A DNA stretch of 64,000 bases. Origin: Capsicum annuum. Taxonomy: Eukaryota; Streptophyta; Magnoliopsida; Solanales; Solanaceae. Below the pieces are notes generated by a model, which made no database searches, had not been told where the DNA came from, and saw only the letters and a list, made by a program, of their open reading frames with translations. The translations under genes and the position numbers were made by a program. This document shows, in pieces, positions 23,896 to 33,110 of the stretch (position 1 is the stretch's first letter; each line of letters opens with the position of its first letter). The stretch lies in the NCBI RefSeq assembly GCF_002878395.1, contig NC_061119.1:20933588-20997587 (forward strand), written 5' to 3'.

Positions 23896-24246
23896 ATTTC
23901 ATAAAATTGCTATTTTCACAATATTTCCTTCAATCATACACATAACAAAATATGATCATATTAGATTACTTTATCTAGATTATTCTTAAATAACATGTTC
24001 ATTGGTCACTATTAGCATGGTAATCCAGATACTTTTCCCTTAAACAGTGCCTCAACTGTGGCTACTCCCCACCACAGCTTCTGGCCTCACTGGTTTCACC
24101 TTTAGGATGGCATAGTTCTTAGGGATTTTTCTCCGTTTCCACTTTGCTAATAAACTTCTTAACATGCTATTCTTCGAATAATTCTATTATAAAGTAACTA
24201 ACATGGAACTTATTTTATCATATCATGATTGTTAGGAATTATGAAT

Positions 24247-24330
24247 TTAGCTATTCATAATAGTAAATGAATATACCTGTTCTGGTAGGTTTAATAATTT
24301 TAAGTTTTATTCCTCCTTGGATTTTTCCGT
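24247..24330 (-). pseudogene. EPRV leader sORF with splice donor, segment I copy
   Basis: Same 27-codon frame as 39,711-39,794, but the start codon reads ACG. The donor-like CAG|GTATAT is preserved at 24,279-24,271, in phase 0 with the sORF. See the 39,711 entry for the role. Confidence 0.6.
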
Positions 24331-24440
24331 TGAAATATACCTGTTTTTTAATAAATAATCAAAATATTTATTGTAGACAAGAGAGAGAATTTTTTACTTC
24401 AATGCATGAAGGCTTACCTTCATTCTGCCTCCGATGCCTT

Positions 24441-24449
24441 CTATTTATA
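24441..24449 (-). promoter_or_regulatory. EPRV promoter TATA box, segment I copy
   Basis: TATAAATAG on the minus strand, matching 30,720 and 39,594 in context. A poly(A) signal AATAAA follows on the minus strand at 24,372-24,367, the usual arrangement at the ends of a pararetroviral terminally redundant RNA. Confidence 0.7.
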
Positions 24450-24622
24450 ATCTAAAATATTACAAACGTATCTCTAATTTTACACATTCCTAAAACTTTT
24501 TACAGAAAGTCTTCTACCTAACCTACTTTACTATACAAAAGTCTTTAAAAAGACAAAAACTATTAATGTTTTAGACTAATAATAGTCAAACTATACAATA
24601 GTTTCTAATAATTACGTAAAGA

Positions 24623-24660
24623 AAATTGTGAAAGTTTGTTACATGTCGCTTTCACAATTT
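24623..24660. other. Conserved 12-bp inverted repeat between transactivator ORF and promoter, segment I
   Basis: Arms AAATTGTGAAAG and CTTTCACAATTT are perfect complements separated by 14 bases. The same structure occurs at 30,508-30,545 (perfect) and 39,382-39,419 (one mismatch). Confidence 0.75.
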
Positions 24661-24738
24661 AATATCTTGTATTTTATCTCCATTATTTTGCTCTGTTGCT
24701 TTCTTTTTTGTCGTATCTGTTGTTTTTCTATCTTCTTT

Positions 24739-25998
24739 TCAGTGTAGCGTCACATCTGGAATAAAGTTGTGCTTGCCACTACATCTGTTGCATATGTGGT
24801 CTTTGTATTTTTGGCCAACTTTTTCACAAAATTGGTCCGTAGCTTCTTCTGAAATAATTTCCTTACTGATAGATCTTGTTAACGATTGTTCTTCTGGTCT
24901 GAGGAGTGTTAATCCCCATTTTCTAAGTTCTTCCATGTCATGGTCTCTAACTTCTTTGCAAGTTGAATAAATCAATGCTTGATTCCTTGAATTATATATC
25001 CATACTGGTTTTTTATTTGAATAATTATTAAGTAACTCTGATAATATATTGATTATTTCAATAACTCTTTTGTTGCGGTAAAATGCTGGTATCTGCGTTT
25101 TCGGTATCTCGATCTTTTCACAGATTTCTTTCGGAATAGTATAATCTCTAGCCATACCCATTTTGACTACATTAATAGTTTGTTTAATTTCGTCGAATAA
25201 TATTTCTGCTGGTGTGGAATAAAATCAAACATAGAATAATTGTCCGTTGGTAATTCTCTTGTAAGTCATAAATTCTTTGTGAATTTCTGGGATTCCTGCT
25301 AACTCTTCTACATCGGTTGTGTAAACTGTAGATAATAATCCATAATAGTAACATGAATTAATAAAATTTGGGCTTGTACCTGCTAAGGCAATAAGTTTAT
25401 TGTAATTTTGGCATTTCTGGGTAATATATCCTTTTTGTTGTGCGGCTAGCTCTTCACTTTGAATAGGTTTTGTATTTAATAAGGTTTGTAAGGTGTATAT
25501 GTTGTCAATGTATTTACGAGAAGAATAGTTGTATACCTGTTTTTCTTGGCTAAGTGATTCAGAATATGTATGTATCTAGGGAGGTGCAAATGTTTCTAAA
25601 TTTTGTATATTTGGTGTATATGGTTTTGAAAATATTTGGTTGAGGTTATAATTCTTTTTCTTTGGTATTTTAGGTCTATTTTTAGTGACTATATTTTTTC
25701 CTTTAGATGTACCTGCAGCTATAATTGAAGTTACGTCAGTAATTTGAGTTTTAAGGTATTTCTCATCGTCACCTTCTAGGTCTAGTTTTTTAATGTGATC
25801 TTCCTGCACAGTATCTTATTTTTTATAGTGCTCGACTTGCACTTTTACATTTATAACTTCAATAGTTAGTGTAATAACTCGTTCTTGTAATAACTCCATT
25901 TGTTTAAACATTTGGAGTAATAAGTCAGTCTGGGTATCTTTGGCATCAGCCTCTTCCATTGGTAAATCAGTTTGAGTAGCTTTATCTTGATAAGTAAT
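24739..25998 (-). pseudogene. EPRV transactivator/viroplasmin-like ORF, segment I copy
   Basis: Located just after pol, as the translational transactivator/inclusion-body ORF is in several Caulimoviridae genera. N-terminal third: coiled coil (ELLQERVITLTIEVINVKVQ). Middle: low-complexity linker (KKLDLEGDDEKYLKTQITDV). C-terminal part: conserved globular region and a C-N-R-C zinc-ribbon-like pair (24,782-24,771). Open at 25,816-26,004, 25,576-25,809 and 24,739-25,161, with breaks between. No ATG at its N-terminus; an acceptor-like TTGCAG precedes it (26,004-25,999). Transactivator identity rests on position and general features, not on a diagnostic motif. Confidence 0.65.
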
Positions 25999-27895
25999 CT
26001 GCAATGATATTTTTGTTAGTATTGATTACTTCGATTGTAAATGTAAAATTCAATATATTTATACTAGTCTCCGAATTTCCTTTGTCGTAACTGAGTTTTG
26101 TATTTTTTTTGTTAGCCACCATCTTACCTGTGTATCATCTGTTCTAACAATAAACTTGTTATACATGATATATGGTTCAAATTCTATTAAACATTTATAT
26201 AAAGAACATAATTCTTTTCTACTTATTTCCTATTTTATTTTTGTTTCGTTAAACGTTCCTGAATAATATCTACGATGATGTTCTATTTTTTCTTCTTCAT
26301 ATCTATATTTGAGTACTCTCATAACTATATTCACCTGCATCAGCTTCTACTATATATGTAAATTTTTTATTTTCATCTAGAAATTGTAATTTTGGTAATT
26401 CTTTACAATGTAATTTTATTTTTTGTACCTGTTTTTGGTCTTCTTCATTATATCTATATTCTACATCCTTTTTTAATTTTTTCTGTAGTGGTTTTAAGTT
26501 TTCTACTAATTTTGGAATATATTCTCTTACTTGGTTTACTAATCCTAAAAATGATTGTAATTTTTTTTGTATCTAAATTTTCTTCTGAATTTATTATTTT
26601 TTGGGCTTTATGCTGTTGCATTTTAACTCCATTTTTATCTATTTGTATTTCTAAAAATTCTATCTGATTTTTCATAATTTCTGCTTTCTTCTCACTTAAA
26701 CTTATTCCCGATTTTTCTATTATATCTGTAAATTGTTCTAATAATTTTAAATGTTCTTCTTTTGTTTTTGTATATAATAGTATATCATCTATGTATACTA
26801 TACAATTAGGTAATTGTTTAAAATAACTATTTATAAAATGTTGATATCTACCTGGCATATTTTTATATCCAAATGGTAGTACATTCCATTCATAAAATTC
26901 TTGTGGTACCGTAATGCGGTTAATTCCTTATATTCTTCACCTTCTAACTTTAAATGATAAAATCCTGATTTACAATCAAATTTACTAAAATAATTATATC
27001 CTTGTATTTGTCTTATTTTTAATATCTTGTTTGGTATTGGGTAATTATAAGTCATAGTTTTTGCATTTAAATTTCTATAATCAATAACCTTCCTGCTTTT
27101 TCCTTTTTTTTGTTCACTATGTTTATTTACTATAAATGCTGGGCTATTATGTTTACTATTACTTTTTTGTATATATTATTTTTCAATAATTTTTCTATAT
27201 GCAATTTAAATTCTTTTATATCATCAAAATTATATGTTAATGGTTTCTGGATTATTATGCTATTTTTATCCATTAATTCAATTTTTAGAGTGGTTTTATG
27301 TTTTTCTCATCCTTAATGGATCTTCACTATATAATTGTTCTAATTTTTTCCTAATTATTTCTATCTTATTTATTGAAAATATAGTTATTTCCTTGTTATT
27401 TATTGAAAATACGATCAGTTCTATTGTATCTTCAGTATTTTTTATATTTTCTAATTTTTGTGTAATTTTTTTCACTTCCTTCTATCCATTCAGTTTTCTT
27501 TCTTATTTTATTAGTAACTCTTTTTGCTCTTACTTTCTGTTTACATGGTGTTGTAAACCACCAATCTATTCTAGTTATTATATGTGGGTATAATTTATCT
27601 AAAATTGGCATTCCTAAAAGTATATTTTTTGATGTTAGCTCATAATTATAGATTTCTTCTACTGTTAATATTTTATCTCATACTTGTGTTTTCACATTCT
27701 TAGCTTTATAAGTAATTAAGCTTCCTTCGTTATTAGATCCTTTAACTGTTATTGGTGTTTTTAATTTATCCCATTTACTTTCTGGTAAATAATTATATCT
27801 CCATAAATTAGCTTTTGCTCATGTATCTATCATGGGTATATAATATCTACTGTAATATCCTTCTACTACTATCTTCATTAATACATATATTTCAT
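25982..27895 (-). pseudogene. pol: EPRV pol (protease 2-RT-RNaseH), segment I copy
   Basis: The start at 27,895 lies two bases after the conserved TGA of the upstream ORF. The retropepsin segment has M-I-D-T followed by a stop (27,817 region) where the plus copy has an arginine codon, and later I-L-L-G-M-P-I-L-D-K-L-Y-P. RT (27,060-26,450) has the catalytic Y-I-D-D-I-L-L-Y near 26,795 and FDCKSGFYHLKLE. RNaseH (26,390-26,000) ends in the A-D-Y-L-S-R pattern before the stop at 25,982. Frameshifts and stops occur. No integrase follows, as expected for a pararetrovirus. Confidence 0.85.
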
Positions 27896-28140
27896 ATCAT
27901 GTTAAAGCTCTTCTTAAGAATAATTTATATCTGTTATATGTTATAGATAATTGTGTATGCTCTATATTATATGATTTTACTTGTTCTAACCATTCTATTC
28001 CTAATATTATGTCTGCTTTTTGCATTTCTTTCTTTATTTCAAATTCTATTTCATTTTTCTAACTCCTATTGTTATTTTTTTCTGCTATATTTTTAGTGTT
28101 TATCAAGCTTCTCGGTAGATCTGGGCATATATTATTATCA
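27896..28140 (-). pseudogene. 3' end of EPRV movement-protein/protease-1 ORF, segment I copy
   Basis: Only the C-terminal part of the protease-like domain is present: C-P-D-L-P-R-S near the junction, then I-I-L-G-I-E-W-L-E-Q-V-K. It ends with the TGA that is conserved between copies just ahead of the pol ATG. It is truncated at 28,140 by the head-to-head junction. Confidence 0.75.
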
Positions 28141-28149
28141 GACAAAATA
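28138..28149. other. Head-to-head junction of EPRV segments I and II
   Basis: Left of 28,140 the minus strand continues the sequence also found at 35,907 onwards; from 28,149 the plus strand enters RT in its middle (compare 37,009). About eight bases (GACAAAAT) match neither side and look like filler from end joining. Confidence 0.75.
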
Positions 28150-29189
28150 TTACCCAATAACAAACAAGATATTATTTTAGTAAATTTGATTGTAAATCAA
28201 GATTTTACCATTTAAAGTTAGAAGAAGAATCTAAGAAATTAACCGCATTTACGGTACCACAAGGATTTTATGAATGGAATGTACTACCATTTGGATATAA
28301 AAATGCACCAGGTAGATATCAAAATTTTATGGATAGTCATTTTAAACAACTACCTAATTGTATAGTATACGTCGATGATATACTATTATATACAAAAACA
28401 AAAGACGAACATTTAAAATTATTAGAAGAATTTACAGATATAATAGAAAAATCTGGAATAAGTTTAAGTGAGAAGAAAGTAGAAATTATGAAAAATCAGA
28501 TAGATTTTTTAGGAATACAAATAGATAAAAGTGGAGTCAAAATACAATAACATATAGTCCAAAAAATAATAAATTCAGAAGAATAATTAGATACAAAAAA
28601 GAAATTACAATCATTTTTAGGATTAGTAAACTAAGTAAGAAAATATATTCTAAAATTAGCAAAAAACTTAAAATCATTACAGAAAAAATTTAAAAAGGAT
28701 ATAGAATATAGATATAATGAAGAAAAAAAACAGGTACAAAATATAAAATTACTTTATAAGGAATTACGAAAATTATAATTTCCAGATGAAAATAAAAAAT
28801 TTACATATATAGTAGATGCTGATGCAAGTGAATATAGTTATGGAGGAGTACTCAAATATAGATATGAAGAAGATAAATTAGAACATCATTGTAGATATTA
28901 TTCAGGAACGTTTAACGAAATATAAATAAAATGGGAAATAAATAGAAAAGAATTATGTTCTTTTTATAAATTTTTAATAGCATTTGAACCATATATCGTG
29001 TATAACAAGTTTATTGTTAGAAAAAATAATATACCGGTAAGATGGTGGCTAATAAGAAAAATACAAAACTCAGTTACAACAAAGGAAATTCGGAGACTAG
29101 TATTAACTATACTGAATTTTATATTTACAATCGAAGTAATCAATACTAACAAAAATATCATTGCAGATTACTTATCAAGACAAAGCTAG
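28149..29189 (+). pseudogene. pol: EPRV pol 3' part (RT-RNaseH), segment II first copy
   Basis: Starts within RT, with a deletion of about 29 bases just after the junction compared with 37,030. Preserved: FYEWNVLPFGYKNAPGRYQ near 28,269, Y-V-D-D-I-L-L-Y near 28,370, and an open block 28,329-28,550. RNaseH at 28,790-29,189 has D-A-D-A-S-E-Y-S-Y-G-G, E in REINRKEL-like context (28,940s), R-K-N-N where the 37,910 copy has R-T-D-N (loss of a catalytic aspartate here), and A-D-Y-L-S-R-Q-S at the end. Stops at about 28,548 and 28,778 break it. Confidence 0.87.
29144..29166 (+). promoter_or_regulatory. Branch point and 3' splice site ahead of the transactivator ORF (first copy)
   Basis: TACTAAC (29,144-29,150), the ideal branch-point sequence, lies 17 bases from the AG of TTGCAG|ATT (29,161-29,166). 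The exon frame after AG is exactly that of the transactivator-like ORF, which has no ATG here. Conserved at 26,021-25,999 (minus) and 38,031-38,053 (TACTAAT). Confidence 0.6.
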
Positions 29190-30428
29190 TCAAACTGATT
29201 TACCAATGGAACAGGTTGATGCCAAAGATACCCAGACTAACATATTACTCCAAATGTTTAAACAAATGGAGTTATTACAAGAACGAGTTATTACACTAAC
29301 TACTGAAGTAACAAATGTAAAAGTGCAAGTCGAGCACTATAAAAAACAAGATACTATGCAGGAAGAGCACATTAAAAAACTAGACCTAGAAGGTGACGAT
29401 GAGAAATACCTTAAAACTCAAATTACTGACGTAACTTCAATTACAACTGCTGGTACATCTAAAGGAAAAAATATAGTCACTAAAAATAGACCTGAAATAC
29501 CAAAAAAAAAAAGAATTATAACCTCAGCCAAATATTTGCAAAACCATATACACCAAATATACAAAATTTAGAAGCATTTGCACCTCCCCAGATACATACA
29601 TATTCTGAATCACTTAACCAAGAAAAACAGATATACAACTATTATTCTCGTAAATACATTGACATCATACACACCTTACAAACCTAATTAAATGACAAAC
29701 CTATTCAAAGTGAAGAGCTAGCCGCATAACAAAAAGGCTATATTACCCAGAAATGCCAAAATTACAATAAACTTATTGCCTTACTAGGTACATGCCCAAA
29801 TTTTATTAATTCATATTACTATTATGGATTATTATCTACGGTTTACACAACTGATGGAGAATAGTTAGAAGGAATCCCAGAAATTCACAGAGAATTTATG
29901 ATTAACAAGAGAATTACCAACGGACAATTATTCTATGTTCGATTTTATTTTACACCAGCAGAAATATTATTCAACGAAATTAAATGGACTATTAATGTAG
30001 TCAAAATGGGTATGACCAAAGATTATATTATTCCGGAAAAAATATATGAATAGACCGAGATACCAAAAACGCAGATACCAGCATTTTACCGCAACAAAAG
30101 AGTTATTGGAATAAGTAATATATTATCAGAGTTACTTAATAATTATTCAAATAAAAAATCAGTTTGGATATATAATTCAAGGAATCAAGCACTGATTTAT
30201 TCAACTTGCAAAGAAGTTAGAGACCATGACATGGAAGACCTTAGAAAATAGGGATTAATACTCCTTAGACCAGAAGAACAACTGTTAAAAATATCTATCA
30301 GTAAGGGAATTATTTCAGAAGAAACTATGGACCAATTTTGTGAAAAAGTTGGCCAAAAATACAAAGACTACATATGCAACAGATGTAGTGGCAAGCACAA
30401 CTTTATTCCAGATGTGATGCTACACTGA
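29167..30428 (+). pseudogene. EPRV transactivator/viroplasmin-like ORF, segment II first copy
   Basis: Open to 29,571 from the acceptor, then frameshifted in an A-run near 29,505 and interrupted by stops to the TGA at 30,426. Order of parts: short polar N-terminus, coiled coil (QMELLQERVITLTTEVTN), acidic linker (LDLEGDDEKYLKTQI), a globular region from about 29,740 (YYGLLSTVYTT, NGQLFYVRF), and the C-terminal C-N-R-C pair followed by S-G-K-H-N. Overlaps the pol end by about 20 bases. Identity is inferred from position and comparison between copies. Confidence 0.65.
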
Positions 30429-30507
30429 AAAGAAGATAGAAAAACAGCAGATACGCCAAAAAAAGAAAGCAACGGAGAAAAATAATGGAGATAAAAGACA
30501 AGTTATT

Positions 30508-30545
30508 AAATTGTGAAAGCGACATGTAACCAACTTTCACAATTT
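30508..30545. other. Conserved 12-bp inverted repeat upstream of the EPRV promoter
   Basis: AAATTGTGAAAG (30,508-30,519) and CTTTCACAATTT (30,534-30,545) pair perfectly around a 14-base loop. It lies 80 bases after the transactivator-like stop and about 175 bases before the TATA box. Role unknown: upstream promoter element, or hairpin near the RNA 3' end. Confidence 0.75.
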
Positions 30546-30719
30546 TCTCTACGTAAATTATTAGAAACTATGGTATATTTTGACTATTATTAGTCTAAAA
30601 CATTAATAGTTTTTGTCTTTTTAAAGACTTTTGTATAGTAAAGTAGGTTAGGTAGAAGGCATTTTGTAAAAAGTTTTAGGAACGTGTAAAATTAGAGATA
30701 CTTTTGCAAAATTTCAGAT

Positions 30720-30728
30720 TATAAATAG
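30720..30728 (+). promoter_or_regulatory. EPRV transcript promoter (TATA box), first full copy
   Basis: TATAAATAG in a context conserved in three copies. AATAAA at 30,797-30,802 is placed so that a transcript begun about 30 bases after the TATA box would pass it once at its 5' end and use it at its 3' end, giving a terminally redundant genome-length RNA. Confidence 0.72.
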
Positions 30729-30796
30729 AAGGCATCGAAGGCAGAATGAAGGTAAGCCTTCGTGCGTTGAAGAAAAAAATTCTCTCTCTTGTCTAC

Positions 30797-30802
30797 AATA
30801 AA
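30797..30802 (+). terminator. EPRV polyadenylation signal AATAAA
   Basis: Found in the same place in segment I (24,372-24,367). The second tandem copy has AACAAA (near 39,670), a probable loss. Confidence 0.65.
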
Positions 30803-30838
30803 TATTTTGATTATTTATTTAAAAACAGGTATATTTCA

Positions 30839-30922
30839 ATGGAAAAATCTAAGAAGGAACAAAACTTAGAATTATCAAACCAACCGGAATAGGTATATTC
30901 ATTTACTATTATGAATAACTAA
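30839..30922 (+). pseudogene. EPRV leader sORF with donor-like site, first full copy
   Basis: ATG at 30,839; codon 18, CAG in the other copies, is TAG here (30,890-30,892), so the frame stops exactly at the donor-like GTATAT (30,893). See 39,711-39,794 for the unbroken copy. Confidence 0.6.
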
Positions 30923-31274
30923 ATTCATAATTCCTAACAATCATGATATGATAAAATAAGTTCCATGTTAGTTACTTTATAATAGAATTATTCGAAGAAT
31001 AGCATGTTAAGAATTTTATTAGCAAAGTGGAAACAGAGAAAACTTCCTAAGAATTATGCCATCCTAAAGGTGAAACCAATGAGACAAGAAGCCATGGTGG
31101 GGAATAGTTAGAGTTGAGGCGCTGTTTAAGGGAAAAGTATCTGGATTACCATGCTAATAGTGACCAATGAACATTTTATTTAAGAATAATCTAGTATATA
31201 GTAATCTAATATGATCATATTTTGTTATATGTATGATTGAAGGAAATATTTTGAAAATAGCAATTTTATGAAAA

Positions 31275-31457
31275 ATGAATAATTATTTATCTGACGAAAT
31301 GATAGATAAATTAACAATACTTATTTTATATGCACTTAAGCAAATAGAAGTAGTAGATATAAGAAATATCATATTAGAAAAAGCATTTGGTAAATATTAT
31401 ATGACTAGAATCAATTACATACCACAAATACCTAATTACACTTATAAACACATATAG
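31275..31457 (+). pseudogene. EPRV small ORF A1, first full copy
   Basis: 60 codons to a premature TAG; the segment I copy continues eight codons further to the ATGA overlap with B1. Hydrophobic helix MIDKLTILILYAL, then VVDIRNII. Member of the A pair of small ORFs. Confidence 0.6.
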
Positions 31458-31477
31458 ACCAAACCTACATGTCAACC

Positions 31478-31684
31478 AAGATAAATTACGTATATTTAGA
31501 ATTTTGGAAAAAAGATATGAGAAACATACAATTAGTAGAAAAACAAATAAAAACAAATTTAGACAAATACATGGAAAGTAAAGATATAAAATATATAGAA
31601 TTCCTTAATGAAAATATGCAAGAATTACTTAGACTAAAACAAACAACTAAAAAATATTATGAAAAAACGTTTAATCAAGCCTGA
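31478..31684 (+). pseudogene. EPRV small ORF B1, first full copy (start ATG changed to AAG)
   Basis: The frame I-N-Y-V-Y-L-E-F-W-K-K-D runs open to TGA at 31,682. The ATG found in the other copies is AAG here, though an ATG at 31,469 is in frame. Helical, charged (VEKQIKTNLDKYM; LLRLKQTTKKYYEK). The stop TGA is followed at once by the A2 ATG. Confidence 0.6.
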
Positions 31685-31875
31685 ATGACAGATGATATTA
31701 AAATACTTATTTTATATATATACTTAGAGATATAGAAATTATAGACATAAGGAAAATAATATGGGAAAAATTACAAGATTATGAAGAGGAAGAATTATTA
31801 AACATTATAGAAAACATACTCATATATTATGAACATCAATATTATTTAGATTCAGATAGATATTATACAGACTAA
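31685..31875 (+). pseudogene. EPRV small ORF A2, first full copy
   Basis: ATG at 31,685 directly after the B1 stop. Frameshifted near 31,715 (extra TA in a TA run), otherwise readable to TAA at 31,873. Counterpart of 23,297-23,485 and 40,552-40,740, both intact. Confidence 0.58.
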
Positions 31876-31877
31876 AA

Positions 31878-32141
31878 ATGTCAGGATGTATTAAGAAAAT
31901 TAGATCAAACCAAGACGACCTATATAAAGAAATTAATTATAGAAAACAAATTAGAGAAATAATGGAAAATCTAATAGAAAAATTAAAATGGATAGACAAA
32001 ACCTTAAAAAATCTAGAAAAAAACACAGATAAAATTTTAGATAGAGAACAAAAAGAAATAGTTAGTGGCATAAATAACCTCAAACAAGATATTAAATATA
32101 TTACAAATATAATAGATTATTATACATTTACTTTAGAATAA
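31878..32141 (+). CDS. EPRV small ORF C, first full copy
   Basis: 87 codons, intact; the best copy of ORF C. Starts two bases after the A2 stop and ends TAA one base before the B2 ATG. Predicted almost entirely helical with heptad-like spacing (IMENLIEKLKWIDKTLKNLE; SGINNLKQDIKYI). No known domain; possibly a small coiled-coil structural or assembly protein. Confidence 0.65.
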   Translation: MSGCIKKIRSNQDDLYKEINYRKQIREIMENLIEKLKWIDKTLKNLEKNTDKILDREQKEIVSGINNLKQDIKYITNIIDYYTFTLE

Positions 32142-32142
32142 A

Positions 32143-32372
32143 ATGATAAACTATGAATATCTAAAATATTGGAAACAAGAAATAGAAGAAGTAAGATTAA
32201 CAGAAAACCTTATAAAAACAAATTTAATTGAATACTTTAAACAAAAGATATAGAATATTTAGAATATTTTAAAAATAATATAGAAGATTTACAAAAACTA
32301 AGAGAAAAAACTAAAGAATATTATAGCAAAATATTTAATCAACTACCATTTAATCAACCCCCCAAAATATGA
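32143..32372 (+). pseudogene. EPRV small ORF B2, first full copy
   Basis: ATG at 32,143; M-I-N-Y-E-Y-L-K-Y-W-K-Q-E-I start and YYSK-F-N-Q end match B1 (M-I-N-Y-V-Y-L-E-F-W; YYEK-F-N-Q), so B1 and B2 are duplicates. One frameshift near 32,245. Its TGA (32,370-32,372) overlaps the D ATG as ATGA. Confidence 0.6.
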
Positions 32373-32479
32373 ATATCAGTAAAATTGAATATATTAATAA
32401 AATATATGAAAATAAAAAATACAAGAATGAAGAAAAACTGTTAATGAATATTATTACAAAGAATTTAACAATTACATAA
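32369..32479 (+). CDS. EPRV small ORF D, first full copy
   Basis: 36 codons, intact, lysine/isoleucine-rich (M-N-I-S-K-I-E-Y-I-N-K-I). Begins in an ATGA overlap with B2 and ends four bases before the E ATG. Also present at 41,240-41,350. Very short; coding status rests on its place in the conserved series. Confidence 0.5.
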   Translation: MNISKIEYINKIYENKKYKNEEKLLMNIITKNLTIT

Positions 32480-32483
32480 ATTA

Positions 32484-32666
32484 ATGGATACATCTTACAA
32501 AAAAAATAAATTATTAAAAGAAATCGAAACCCAACTATATAGTTTATACCTAGAATACAAAAGGTTACATAATACTAACGAGGATCCTAAAACACTAGAT
32601 AATTTAATTACGATAATATCTAATCTAAAATATGAATTAATAAAACATCTTAAGTCAAAAAGATAA
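32484..32666 (+). CDS. EPRV small ORF E, first full copy
   Basis: 60 codons, intact. Helical (NKLLKEIETQLYSLYLEYK). Last member of the pre-PBS cluster; about 120 non-coding bases separate it from the primer-binding site. Confidence 0.6.
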   Translation: MDTSYKKNKLLKEIETQLYSLYLEYKRLHNTNEDPKTLDNLITIISNLKYELIKHLKSKR

Positions 32667-32789
32667 AAATGAAAATTATTTCAATCAATAATATTCACAA
32701 AATACATTATATAAAAATAAATACCTACAAACCTAATAAGTATGTATTATCTAGTAAACTTACCGCGCCTAATCCGCACCCTCTACAAT

Positions 32790-32802
32790 TGGTATCAGAT
32801 CC
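32790..32802 (+). other. EPRV primer-binding site (tRNA-Met), nucleotide 1 of the viral genome
   Basis: TGGTATCAGATCC differs by one base from the complement of the plant tRNA-iMet 3' end. Minus-strand synthesis would start just upstream. Conserved flanks are seen in the other copies, but the site itself is deleted at 41,670-41,690 and absent from segment I, which ends a few bases short of it. Confidence 0.75.
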
Positions 32803-32896
32803 TTGTTATTTAAAAAATACGGTATTAGTATATATATGGAATTATTTAATTAATTCATTAATTATGATGATATTTATTCCCCAAAATATTATTTAA

Positions 32897-33107
32897 ATGA
32901 ATAACGTACAAAAATATAGAACTAAAACAAATAGTATCTGAAAAATGTAAAGAATTAAAAATAAGGTTAGAAAGACTACAGTATAATATAATTGCCGGAG
33001 TTAGTAAAAACTCAATAAATGCACAAAAAGAAGCAATATCAAATTTAAAATCACTAATAGATAGTATAGAATATACATACCAACATAATCTCTTAACAAT
33101 TAAATAA
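32897..33107 (+). pseudogene. EPRV small ORF F, first full copy
   Basis: ATG at 32,897; an insertion near 32,925 shifts the frame compared with the open copy at 41,712-41,924. TAA at 33,105-33,107, three bases before the capsid ATG. Confidence 0.58.
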
Positions 33108-33110
33108 AAA

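Noticed and set aside
26392..27593. Plus-strand hydrophobic frames that look like membrane proteins
   Set aside because: They are the antisense of the minus-strand pol of segment I.
29161..29163. TTG as a non-ATG start for the transactivator-like ORF
   Set aside because: The TTG is part of the TTGCAG acceptor-like motif, with a branch-point sequence in front; splicing explains the missing ATG better.
30745..30756. A second strong donor-like site AAG|GTAAGC just after the EPRV TATA box, conserved in all copies
   Set aside because: It lies at or within a few bases of the expected transcription start, leaving almost no exon. It could matter only if transcription starts further upstream, so the phase-matched donor at 30,893/39,765 is preferred.
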